In this document: positions 54,293 through 64,000 of the stretch, piece by piece | How the letters are laid out: each line of letters starts with the position of its first letter | Position numbering within the stretch: position 1 is the stretch's first letter | Assembly: GCA_036346205.1 (NCBI GenBank) | Contig: JARFJB010000931.1 | Location: 1-64,000 of the forward strand | Direction: 5' to 3' | DNA from: Vesta saturnalis | Lineage: Eukaryota; Arthropoda; Insecta; Coleoptera; Lampyridae | DNA: 64,000 bases | Translations under genes and position numbers: made by a program | The notes under the pieces: generated by a model | What the model was told of the DNA's origin: nothing | What the model saw: only the letters and a program-made list of their open reading frames with translations | Databases searched by the model: none

Positions 54293-56383
54293 ATGCCAAA
54301 AGTGGGCAGCTCTAGGAACGATCTAAGTGGAAGGTGGTTGAAATCGTATTCATGTTTTAAATACGATGGAAGTGTAGTGTTTTGTATTACTTGCGAGAAG
54401 GAGGTATGTATGACATGCACGCTTTGTTCTAGTGATATTGTGCTCATATTAAAATAAACCTAAATCTTGCTAAATAGTTTTAAGCTGTTTTTGTGTTCTT
54501 TATGGTAATTCTCATTTATTATTCTAGACAAAATTTTGTAAAGGTTTTATTTAATTGAAAAATGAGTTGCAAATACATTAATTAAACACGTGAGTGTTAA
54601 AATATGTTCTTCGCTGCCCTGCAATAATTTAATTAATGAATTAAGTACTCTTCCCAATAGTCGTTTTTTGATAATTTTTTCGTTTTGTACATATAATTTT
54701 GGATTTACAATTGTGAAATAAAATTCACATATTTATTTTGTTGTATCAATGAATAAAATAACTGGAGATTTTGGATAATGCTTTAAATAAACAACAAAAC
54801 ATTAATTTATTGTTTACAGCAGTGTTTAGTCTAAAGATAAATTAAAATTTATAGATAGTTTTGTAATATTAGCTCAGAAATAATAAATTGAAATTATTAA
54901 TGTGTCTTTTCTAACATTCAACTTCAAGTTCAGTAGGCAAACACATTTTTTTTGACTTAGTATTCAACTACTAAATAAATAATATTAGAAATATTTTAAA
55001 ATTAATATTTTTGTAGGTAAAAGTCAACAAAAAGGTTCAATTAGATCAACATGTCAATACGGGTCCACATCAGAAAACAAAAAATGAAAATCGACAAGTA
55101 CAACAACTATTACCTACTTATGGGAGCCAAACCGAAAATGTCAATAACTTTAACAAAGATCTGTGTAAAATGATGGTTTCTTGCAATATTCCATTCCACA
55201 ATTTGGAAAAATCTACATTCACAGGTTTTTTTAGAAAAATTTGCTAAAGAAAGGGTACTTTTTCGACGTACAGCTACCAGGTCGTGTCTTCCACAACTAT
55301 ACGAAGACACTATTAAAAACACAAGGGATGTTATTTCAGATAACTATATCTGGTTTAGTGTCGACGAAACGACCGATGCTAAAGGAAGATATATAGCAAA
55401 CTTTGTTGTTGGTATTCTAAATGGTAACCCTTCTTTTAGTTATTTGGTTGCCGTCAAGCAATTAGAAAAACCAAATCATGTAACAATTTCACGTTTTATA
55501 AATGACACCATAGCATTTTTATATTTGCCTAATCAAATATCAAAAGATCGCATTTTGTACATGGAGACCGATAGTGCAGCATATATGGTAAAAGCAGGTC
55601 AAAATCTAAAGATATTTTTTCCAAATTTAATTCACAATACTTGTTTGGCACATGTGCTTAATCGAGTTGCTGAAGCAGTTCGGGTGGAGTTTCCTTTAGT
55701 AAATAAATTAATAAACAATGGAAAAAAAGTATTTCTTAAAGCACTGCTTCGCATCCAAATTTACAAGGAACAACTAAAAGAGCTTGCGTTGCCACCCCAA
55801 CCAGTTCTTACTAGATGGGGAACTTGGATAAAAGCGGCTCTGTTTTATTGTGAACATTTTTATGCTTTTAAAGATTTAATTGATTCTTTCGAAACAGATT
55901 CGGCTTAAAGTGTAGAAGACTGTCAAAGTGTTTTGCAAACTCCAGAGTTACAGTCTCAGCTCTGTTTCATAAAAGCTTACATTGAAGATATCCCTGCGAT
56001 TATTACCAAGCTTGAATCTCAAAAATTTGCTTCTTACCGAATCTTCAAAATTAATAGAAGATTCCAAATTTAGTTTAAGTAAAGACCAAAACAAAGTTTG
56101 TAGAAGAATATACGGCCAATTAGACAATTTAATACAGAAAAATGCTGGTTTTTCAACTATAAAATCTGTTAGAGACATTTTAAATGGTCAATTTCCAAAT
56201 GACTATGGCGAAACAAATTTTTCTGTTCAAAATGCTCACTTATTTAAATATTGTCCTATTATTACATCTTGTGATGTAGAGAGAAGCTTTTCACATTACA
56301 AGCACATATTAGAAGATAAACGCCATAATTTACTTATAGAACCAATTGAGAAAAATATGATTATTTATTGCAACAATCTCTAA
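54293..56383 (+). pseudogene. hAT transposase, two exons, BED finger split by the intron
   Basis: Exon 1, 54293-54403, encodes MPKVGSSRNDLSGRW and ends VFCITCEKE at donor GAG|GTATGT. Acceptor TTTTTGTAG|GT opens exon 2 at 55017: QLDQHVNTGPHQK supplies the two histidines, so the zinc finger (C-x2-C, H-x5-H) is assembled only after splicing. Exon 2 has an extra T in a T7 run at about 55225, then WFSVDETTDAKGRY (catalytic D), RILYMETDSAAYM, NTCLAHVLNRVAEAV and RWGTWIKAALFYCEHF. TAA follows DSA near 55907 and a frameshift lies near 56030. The hAT dimerisation segment (TSCDVERSFSHYKHILEDKR) ends at 56383. Proteins of this type resemble CGGBP1. Few lesions: moderately recent. Confidence 0.88.
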
Positions 56384-56441
56384 ATTTGATTATTTTTCTT
56401 CTGGTGCTGTATTATGTTATGGGTTTTATGTATGTAATGTA

Positions 56442-58110
56442 CAGTATGTCCCCGGATCGACTTTAAAAGAGGGAAAATTCTCTTATTTTTGATTTCTCAG
56501 AAAATTTCATTCTTGGCGATTTGCCCTGCTTGTTTTCAAACCCCCGAAACATAAATTACTTTCTATTTTACTCGTACGGTTCTCGAGATAATATCATTTT
56601 TCTTGAAAAACTGGACTTAGAATGTTTTTCCTAATTTTTAGAAGTAACTTTAGTAGGCGTATTTAATTGAAAAACACCACTGACAGAAATTGTCAAATGT
56701 GATCATTCTGTTGAACTGCAAATTAATTCATGCTAATTTGAATTGTATGCTATAATGTTGACTTTACAACAAAGAATTTATCTAATTCAACGTTACGGAA
56801 CTGGGGAAGAGTGCTACCGAGTTGTTATCAGAAAATTCAACCAAAAATACCCGGAGGTTGCCATTTCGAATGCCGGAGCAAAAAACTTGGTAACTAAATT
56901 CCTTCAAACAGGCTCGGTTTTAAACCTAAAGAAGCCAAAGAAGTTGTTCGATGAAGAAGATGCTGCTACTGTTCTCGCCGTTCATTCCGCAACAGAAGTT
57001 CCAAGGTTGTCTTTAAGAAGGAGGGCACTACGAATTGGGATAGGTAAATCTCATTTACAAAGAATCTTCAAGGAGAACAAAATTTTACCATTTAAGCCGC
57101 AATTTAGGCAAACTTTAGAGAACGACGATGAAGCCAAACGTCTGGATTTTTGTTTGGAAATGGACAATAGAGTTTTGGAAGATTCAAATTTTCATAAACG
57201 AATAATGTTCTCCGATGAATCGACCTTTTCAACTAACGGAGTCGTTTCCTCCCAACATTGCCGTTACTGGAGTAGGACGAATCCAAAATTCCGAATTGCT
57301 AGTCGCAGACAATGTTTGAAAAAAGTTAATGTGTGGTGTGCGGTTTCGTACCATGGAATTATTGGCCCATATTTTTTTGATCAAAATTTAAACCGTTATT
57401 CACATTTAGAAGTGTTGCAAAATTTTTTAACTGATAAAATGGATGAATTGCCATTGAACTACCAAATTGAAATGTTCTTCCAGCACGATGGGTGCTCTGC
57501 TCATTATGACGGTACTGTTCGCCAGTGGCTCAATACAGAGTTCCATGATAACTGGATAGGAAGAGATGGTCCCATTTTATGGCCGCCGAGAAGTCCTGAT
57601 CTCACAATAATGGACTTTTATCTGTGGGGTCGTTTAAAACAAATTGTGTACAGTGAGCCATTAGACAATCATGAAGAGCAATTGAAAAATAGGATACGGA
57701 ATGCTGTCCAGTCCCTTTCAATCGAAGAAATAAGGCGCAGTTTCAATGAATTCAGAGCTCGCATTGAAATCTGTGCGGAAAAGGAGGAGCATTATTCGAA
57801 TAGAAAATTAATAGTTCAGTTTTTTGAGAATTTCATTTCATTTTACCATCAATTGTTAAATTTATTAATTAAAACTTGTGAGACCAATTTGATTTTTCCT
57901 TTGAAACAAATCAATTTACTTCAAAAAATTACGAAAAGCTCGAATTTTTCAAGAAAAATGATATCTCGAGAACCGTTTTAGTTAAATAGCAAGTAATTTG
58001 TGTTTCGGGGGTTTGAAAACAAGCAGGGCAAATCAGCAAGAATGAAATTTTCTGAGAAATCAAAAATAAGAGAATTTTCCCTCTTTTAAAGTCGATCCGG
58101 GGGCATACTG
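56442..58110 (+). mobile_element. Nested DD41D element with near-identical TIRs and TA duplication
   Basis: TIRs are 56442-56610 and 57945-58110, both starting CAGTATGYCCCCGGATCGAC; the outer 110 bp differ at only about five positions. TA flanks both ends (56440-56441 and 58111-58112). It sits inside the hAT element after the transposase stop, so it arrived later. Length 1669 bp. With the open reading frame below it has everything an autonomous copy needs. Confidence 0.96.
56755..57981 (+). CDS. Intact DD41D Tc1/mariner-like transposase
   Basis: Open reading frame without lesions, 408 codons from this ATG (MLTLQQRIYLIQRYG) or 412 from an ATG twelve bases upstream. The start chosen matches the usual beginning of the family. 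First HTH domain at residues 5-55 (FNQKYPEVAISNAGAKNLV); second at about 80-115 (LSLRRRALRIGIGKSHLQRI). Catalytic D's: KRIMFSDESTF, EMFFQHDGCSAHY and SPDLTIMDFYLWG, with 41 residues between second and third. The C-terminus runs into the right TIR and gains about 45 residues ending KMISREPF. The enzyme would cut at TA in the nucleus. No frameshift or stop; potentially active. No intron seen. Confidence 0.95.
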   Translation: MLTLQQRIYLIQRYGTGEECYRVVIRKFNQKYPEVAISNAGAKNLVTKFLQTGSVLNLKKPKKLFDEEDAATVLAVHSATEVPRLSLRRRALRIGIGKSHLQRIFKENKILPFKPQFRQTLENDDEAKRLDFCLEMDNRVLEDSNFHKRIMFSDESTFSTNGVVSSQHCRYWSRTNPKFRIASRRQCLKKVNVWCAVSYHGIIGPYFFDQNLNRYSHLEVLQNFLTDKMDELPLNYQIEMFFQHDGCSAHYDGTVRQWLNTEFHDNWIGRDGPILWPPRSPDLTIMDFYLWGRLKQIVYSEPLDNHEEQLKNRIRNAVQSLSIEEIRRSFNEFRARIEICAEKEEHYSNRKLIVQFFENFISFYHQLLNLLIKTCETNLIFPLKQINLLQKITKSSNFSRKMISREPF

Positions 58111-58488
58111 TATAACCAATAAAACATAATAAATAATTATTTTTAATTTCGTTATATAGTTTTTAGGAATACATAAATAGTTGTTACAATTAGTAATAAT
58201 TGTAATAAACAAGAATTGAAAAAATTAAATTTTCTTAAAATCCTGATAAAAGTAAAATTTTTTAGCGCGTATGTTAGTGCATATATGGCTATATTATTGC
58301 ATATTGTGTGCATATTTCTTCACTTTTTTATTGCATATGTAAGTGCATATATACACTATCTTTGCAGCATATCTGCCCGTTTCTAGTCATGACGAACTTT
58401 ACATACCTACACCATATATAGAGTCCCGTATGGGGAATATCATGCGACCGTGAAAAATTGTCTACTCCCCTTTTTTTATTAATATACA

Positions 58489-59690
58489 GGGTGATTTGTC
58501 AAATTCATTTGGCTATAATATCTACACGGATTATTTGAGCTTTCTGATTTTTTTCGTGAAACTATTATGTAGTATTCGACCGGCGTTATCAAATTTAGAA
58601 ATTCCAGGACCGGCTTCGGAAAAATTGATCGGGCCTGTTCATATTAAAAAGTTTACCCTGTATACAATGTTTTAAATTTGTAATTAGTGATTTTTAAAGT
58701 ACACACGTAATAATGTAATAATTGAAAGGAAACATCATCAGTGGCAGATATTTTAACTAAAATAAGTACAGAGTACGTGAACATTGCTTTATCTACATTG
58801 CTACTGTCCCTTTGTGTTGTTTCCAGGACCGGATTAAACAATTTTAAAATTTTATTTTTAAAAGAAAATCTCCCTGTACATTTTTACAGAACGTAGCTGG
58901 AATAATCAAAATACTCAAATAAATTGAAAATTGCTTCATCTTCATTAGAAAGTAAGTCGAGAACTTAATGTTACCCAATCAAAAGTAACTAGAGTCTTAC
59001 GAAAAAATCGTTTACAGCCATACCATATCCAAATAGTCCAGCGCTCTACATCCTGGAGGTGAAATCCACAGGTTGCAATTTTGTAGGTGGATTACAAATC
59101 TTAGAGTAGAATTATACAGGACATTGTTCTTAGACGAAGCACAGTTTACAAGGGATGGAACAAATAATTCTCGTAATTCAGATGTGTGCGCAGAATAAAA
59201 TCCCTATGCTGTTCGAGAGTTCCGTTCCCAGGTCAACGTGTGGATTGGTGTAATAAACGATCAACTGATAGGGCCTCACTTTTTTTATGGTCCTCTAACA
59301 GGATAAGTTTACTTAGAATTTTTATAAAATACTTTTCCTAACTTTCTTGTCCACATAGGAATCCGAGGGATGTATTTTCAACATGATGGGGCGTCGCCTC
59401 ACTTGATAGTTGCAGTAAGAAATAATTTAAACAATATTTATGGGAACAGGTGGATCGGATGTGCAGGTCATGGCCTCCACGGTCCCCTGATTTCAACCCT
59501 GTAGACTATTATGTTTGGGGACGATTGAAAGAGTTAGTTTATTCGAAAAATATTAATTCCCGAGAACAATTAATTAATAAAATTCTCCTGTGTACGAATG
59601 TTGCTAGAAATGATCCTCTGACAATTCGCAAATCGATAAGACATTTAAGAATTCAGCAAAAAAATGCGTAGAGGCTGCTGAGTTCATTTC
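58489..59690 (+). pseudogene. DD41D-like transposase remnant, third family
   Basis: ACAGGGTGATTTGTC at 58489 could be its left end. From about 58940 shifting frames give a second HTH (LNVTQSKVTRVLRKNRLQPY), LYRTLFLDEAQFTRDG with the first catalytic D, VNVWIGVINDQLIGPHFFYG, GMYFQHDGASPH with the second, and PPRSPDFNPVDYYVWGRLKE with the third, ending at 59671. Several stops (after CAE, after GPLTG) and frameshifts near 59280 and 59470. The N-terminal HTH is missing. A CACCCTGTA near 60391 might be the right end. Confidence 0.75.
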
Positions 59691-61584
59691 GAAAATTTAC
59701 TGTAATTTATTATCAGCATTTCCTTGTTTACATTCTAGTAGCTATGGATATGCTTTAGTTTTAGTTTTATTTTCAAAATAGTTTGTTATTATTATTGGCT
59801 ACAATTTAGTTATTGTTCTTGGAATTAAATTTACTTGAAATAAGACATGATTACCTTGATACATACATATTTTTTATAATGTATTTGCAAAAATAAAATT
59901 GTTTATTTCTCTGCACTGTTGCCCTTACGGATCCAAACCTCCTGAAGTCTTCTATAATTCGTTTTACAGTTTTTGGTAATGGCTTCTGTTTTTTTGGATA
60001 TCGAGTCGCAAATGTGTCACATGTTCTTGAAATAACTCTATCCCATTGTCAGTAAATAATAAATAGATTTAAATAATCTTCGTTGGTATAATTAATCTGT
60101 TCGGTATGATTATTGACACTGCTTAACAGGATGACATTTTTTGATACTTCATTGTTTCCTAACGTTTAACGCAGTCATGGCCATCTAACAATAATTTATA
60201 AAGGTATTCAAGCAATAGAAAAACCTTAAATTGCCAATATTCGAAAACTACAAATTTTAGGTATAGACAACCTTATACAAAGTTAGTCTAGTTTTTAAAG
60301 CCAAATAATACAAAATTGTAAAAATAGGGGGTTTCCATTTGAAAAAATTGATTTTTGAAAATTTTTTCAATGTTATACTTATTGTTATTTTTTGAGCACC
60401 CTGTATTATTAACGGTTGAAATATTACACGAAGTCTGCTAAAGTAAAAGTAAGTCATGTTCAATAAGGAAACAAACTCAAATTGGGTAACAAAGGCAGCC
60501 ATATAGGAGAAATTAATAATTATTTACGGGTCCGCAAACGTCATTTTTGACATAAAATGTTTAAATGTATCAAAACAGCTGCAGTTAGGAACAGAAAATG
60601 TAACAAACCTTTTTATTTATGTTTAAAACTTACGTTCATATTGGAAACTTAAGTGCATTTCGTGTAGCGTTAGTTGCATACCTTATTGACGTAAAACAAT
60701 GTCGATACAGTTTTAATACATTATTTCAAGAATTATTCACTGTACATCCCTTTCCGCGCTTCGAGTTTTTTGGTCATTGCGCAGGGTTACTTTGAGCGGC
60801 CTTCATTCATTGCGTGAACTACGTGTTTAAGTAGAAGTCATTTTCGCTTTGTTTAAATTTTTTATTAAGAGTGCCACATCTATATGGTGAGTTATTAAAA
60901 TTATTATACTGAAATTTGAGACATTTACATTTCAGGCAATTTTACTTATACTCTTACCACTTATTTTTACTTTGGGTTTAATTTTATTTTCATGATATAA
61001 TAACCTTTGCTGCTGCGAGGTGGGATTTCAATTGCCAAATTTTATTTTGAACCATACAAAATCAATTCAGCTTGGAGGTTTATAAAGAAATTTCTATATA
61101 TTTGTTTACTTCAACTTCAATTAAAATTGCGCAATAAATTTAAAGTGATGAATCGACAGCATTTCCTTATCTGCTGAAGTTTCAGTGACACCCAAAATGC
61201 AAAAGAAATTACTTCAGGCATTTCATATTGTTAATTAATTCACATTTTAGTTTAAGGGAGTTAATTAAGTATCACTAACATTAGTTTTTAAGAAATCATC
61301 CTTATAATCAAATTAAGTATTGTAATAAAACTCATTGTTGGCATTACTTTTTTACTTGTTATTTTCATGAGTTTTTGGTGATTTTTCTATTTTTAAGGTT
61401 TATTTGTTCCTTAAGAAAAACTGGCATCCGAGATTACATTATTTATTTTCAGGTTTGAAGCAACACCCTTTTTTTGTAAGCGAAAATATCTAAGCAATTC
61501 TATTTTGGTTAATAAGTAAATCAAATATTATTGAACCTGGACCGATAAGCAAAGTGACATAAAATCTTCTAGTTATCCATTATT
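59691..61584. other. Unassigned AT-rich stretch
   Basis: No gene seen. A transposon-end-like GAGCACCCTGTATTATTA lies near 60388. Otherwise no repeat or motif was noticed. Confidence 0.4.
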
Positions 61585-62897
61585 TTCCACAGCTAATTGA
61601 TGATCAAAAAACTACAGGTTTACTATCTTTCCAGAAAACATTGCAGATGTCTGTTCCTTTATAGTTAGCTACAAACTCTCCATACTCTCCTCTTACCATT
61701 TTTGAGCACTGCGCATCTGAAGGAATTTTACAAGATGTAGTTCTATTACGCCTAGCTGTCCCAGAGAATGAATACCTTTTTGGGTTAAATAATGGATAAC
61801 AGAGAGTGAAGTGTAATAATTATCAAAGAAGAGTTTGTAGAAACAATTTTCTGGAATGTCACTTGCTAATTGAACTACCACATTGATGCTTGTACCTAAG
61901 ACGTTTCCCTGGATCATTTTCTGTCCTAGTATATATTTCAAATTTGTAACAAAAACCCGACACGCCGGACAAAATGAAAAGGTTGTAACCACATTTGTGA
62001 GGTTCAAGAGGCAAATATTATTTGAGATGATGTCTAGATTTTGTGGCACAAATTTGTTCATCAATTGACAAATTCTTTTCCATTGGCGGAGATAGAAATT
62101 TAGAAGACAGTTTGTCGATAGCAGGCCTCAATTTGTATAGTTTACCAGTATCGTCAATGTTATTATTATCATTGAAATGGAAATCGCTCCTAATTCTTTC
62201 AAATAGTTTTTGATTCAGCATTTCGAATCATCTACATTCCAACTTGTCGGTTCCAATACAATCTAACATTAGACATTGATACAACAGAAGAAAATATACA
62301 AATTCCAAGATACCTCACAATGTCATATGTTAAAAACTCTATTGGCTTTGTAGAATCTTTAAAAACACTATACCTAATAGCTTCTTCTCTAATTTTTTCT
62401 ATGAGCTCATCATCAAAAAAATACTTAAAAAATTGAAATGGTGTTTGTAATTCCAAAATTTTATCCTGTAGCACAATGTTTCCAGTACAGGGTACATTTT
62501 GAAATTCCTTCGTCTTCCACAATAAATTTGCCTTTAAGGGTTTTACTAACCTGGGCCCCCAATAGAGAAACTTCCAGATGTAGATGGCTGATCTGGAATA
62601 TCATATGTTGATGACTGATCTCCAATATTAGATGTGGGTGGCTGATCCGGAATATCCGATGTCAATGGTTGAAGTCGGTTCAAGATCTAATTCAATGGTA
62701 TTGATATTGCTGTCGTGTAGATATTTCAACAAGATTTCTTCTGCATCTCCTGTAACGAACTCTTCGTCATCACTTGGACTCTCCAATTCATCATCACTCC
62801 CAGCGGGAATATTTTAAATAATATCATATAATTTATCTGGATCCAAATCCTTCGAATTTATTACTTCATTTCCCCTTTTGGAAATAAAAGGCACCTG
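61585..62897 (-). pseudogene. piggyBac-type transposase remnant, second family
   Basis: On the minus strand an exon opens at about 62895 after acceptor TTTTTCCAG|GT: acidic N-terminus (GSDDELESPSDDEEFVTGD) with a stop at about 62815, then NIVLQDKILELQTPFQFFKY, EAIRYSVFKDSTKPIEF, FERIRSDFHFNDN, KLSSKFLSPPMEKNLSIDEQ with the first catalytic D, and CATKSRHHLK followed by a frameshift. Later GTSINVVVQLASDIPENCFY and KLFFDNYYTSLSVIHYL give the second D. The chain peters out near VFWKDSKPV at about 61590, so the third D and C-terminal domain are missing. It resembles PGBD3/4-type transposases and is unlike the 44-kb piggyBac. Confidence 0.82.
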
Positions 62898-63544
62898 GAA
62901 AAATAAAACAATGCTTACAGGTACCTGTCTATGAGTATTCAGTCGAGTAGGTGTCAATCAACAAATGCGCGTTGATTCATATATGAATCAAATATTAAAG
63001 TTGACGCTATTTTTCATATTAATAACTGTTTTATTCTGTAAAACGGTTCTTCATAATCATAGTAATATAAAAAATCTCATACCCCGAATTCAAAATAGTC
63101 AATAAAATAAAAAAAAGTAGTTAACAAGTCACATTTCTAAACTGTAGCAAATTACTCACAAACAAATACATTTTGAAGGTTAGAAAATAAATGTCAATGC
63201 ATTTACGGTGAGAAACGCATAGAAGAAGGTTTGTTCGTTTGTTTGAGACTCTTACACTTTATAAAATTGTGATAGAGATATTTTTAGGAAATATATGGAT
63301 GTTGCATATATGCATCATAGCGCGCTGTAGGGCTAGTTTGTCGAAGCGGGGGGGTTTATTTAGCTTTTCTTAATAACTCGTCAAGATCTATATTGTATCC
63401 AACTTACGACACATTATTCTGAAACACCCTTTATAACAATGATGACATTTCTTTCCCGATTTATTTAATTCAACACCATAGTATTGTTAAGTACGTCAGA
63501 ATTCAGAATTTTTCATATGGTGATGAAACATACATTTACTTACA
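62898..63544. other. Intergenic stretch
   Basis: No coding sequence. It may include an upstream intron of the piggyBac remnant on its left and the 3' flank of the acyl-CoA synthetase gene on its right. Confidence 0.4.
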
Positions 63545-63550
63545 TTTATT
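63545..63550 (-). promoter_or_regulatory. Poly(A) signal AATAAA of the acyl-CoA synthetase gene
   Basis: AATAAA on the minus strand, about 98 nt after the stop codon at 63648-63650, the usual distance for a short insect 3' UTR. Confidence 0.7.
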
Positions 63551-63647
63551 ACACATGTATTTCATCTATAACATATACATAAATGATTATCATTATAAAA
63601 CAACTAAGTGCAAATACATTTATGGAAAACTATTTCTCACTGTTTGT

Positions 63648-63998
63648 TTACATTTCTCTTAAAGATCGTTTCAAGATTTTTCCAACAGCTGACCTAGGAA
63701 TGTCATCAATGAAAGCAATACCACCTATTATTTGTTTGTAATTAGCCACTTTTTCACTAACAAAAGTTTGCAGTATCTTTGGAGTAATACTAGAATTGCT
63801 TTTTCGTACGACGAAAGCTTTTGGAGCTTCACCAAATTTATCATGAGGAACGCCAATAACTGCGGCATCTTTTACATCTGGATGAGTCCTCAATATACCT
63901 TCTAACTCTGCTGGAGCAACCTGATAACCCTTCACCTTAATTAAATCCTTGATTCTATCAGTTATAAATAAATGACCGTATTCGTCATAATAAGCAAC
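63648..63998 (-). CDS. 4-coumarate/luciferase-like acyl-CoA synthetase, C-terminal exon (partial)
   Basis: The last 116 residues of an ANL-superfamily adenylate-forming enzyme; the rest lies beyond the right edge. The open frame runs to the window end, so no intron is seen. Motif A8 is complete (YGHLFITDRIKDLIKVKGYQ), followed by PAELEGILRTHPDVKDAAVI and, near the end, IDDIPRSAVGKILKR with the A10 lysine that closes the active site for adenylation. These features fit insect 4-coumarate-CoA ligase-like or luciferin monooxygenase-like proteins, which activate fatty or aromatic acids with ATP and CoA. The C-terminus reads SLREM, which lacks the S-K-L type peroxisome signal usual in this family. 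No stop or frameshift: the only clear host protein gene here. Confidence 0.92.
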   Translation of the reverse strand, partial: VAYYDEYGHLFITDRIKDLIKVKGYQVAPAELEGILRTHPDVKDAAVIGVPHDKFGEAPKAFVVRKSNSSITPKILQTFVSEKVANYKQIIGGIAFIDDIPRSAVGKILKRSLREM

Positions 63999-64000
63999 AT

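Larger units (their letters stand above)
53725..58385 (+). mobile_element. hAT transposon with 8-bp palindromic target duplication
   Basis: GTCATGAC occurs on both sides (53717-53724 and 58386-58393). Ends read TAGAGACGGGCA at left and, on the minus strand, TAGAAACGGGCA at right. Subterminal zones of about 150 bp at both ends are full of TGCATAT motifs, likely transposase-binding sites. Of the 4661 bp, 1669 bp belong to a later nested element (56442-58110); without it the hAT is about 3 kb. Confidence 0.95.

Noticed and set aside
58489..60399. A complete element between ACAGGGTG at 58489 and CACCCTGT at 60391
   Set aside because: Only about eight terminal bases match as inverted repeats, too little to define the ends; kept as a possibility in the feature text.

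Overview
This is about 64 kb of AT-rich eukaryotic DNA that reads as the interior of a repeat-laden insect genome, possibly a beetle. The signs are an insect-type set of transposons (mariner, DD41D Tc1/mariner relatives, piggyBac, hAT, PIF/Harbinger with a MADF/BESS partner, jockey-like LINEs, Gypsy), short exons with GT-AG introns inside transposons, and the last exon of a 4-coumarate/luciferase-like acyl-CoA synthetase at the right edge. Nothing looks bacterial. The species assignment is inference.

Layout. 0-13 kb: (AT)n microsatellites, an 84-nt hairpin, the tail of a non-LTR retrotransposon, a broken fragment resembling the C-terminus of a Polinton-like B-family DNA polymerase, several tandem repeat families, a GC-rich minisatellite with (AC)n, a dead IS630-like transposase and a block of degenerate repeats of roughly 118 bp. 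14-18 kb: a DD41D element with 180-bp terminal inverted repeats (TIRs) and only two stop codons, then a reversed mariner between TA dinucleotides. 18-22.4 kb: three decayed retroelements (deleted LINE, Gypsy pol, jockey-type LINE). 22.5-24 kb: a GT-rich tract of about 570 bp and a complete tRNA-Ala-derived SINE with an 11-bp target duplication. 25.6-28.8 kb: a complete PIF/Harbinger element carrying two opposed genes. 29-36 kb: a FLYWCH fragment, a long mutated LINE ending in a TAA tail, and a 119-bp foldback. 37.7-39.25 kb and 47.9-50.1 kb: two arrays of the same degenerate repeat in opposite orientation. Between them lie 5 kb of unassigned AT-rich DNA, a piggyBac element with TTAA flanks, and a head-to-head inverted pair of identical tRNA-like genes. 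50.3-60 kb: a DD41D relic, then a hAT element with an 8-bp target duplication that was itself invaded by a DD41D element with an open 412-codon transposase, then another relic. 61.6-62.9 kb: a second, reversed piggyBac relic. 63.5-64 kb: the acyl-CoA synthetase terminal exon and its poly(A) signal.

How it fits together. Almost all coding potential belongs to mobile elements. The 56442-58110 element is the most intact and, being nested in hAT, is younger than it. The acyl-CoA synthetase is the only convincing host protein gene; the tRNA pair may also be functional. Coordinates of terminal repeats and target duplications were read directly from the sequence. Family assignments rest on motif recognition, not on searches.
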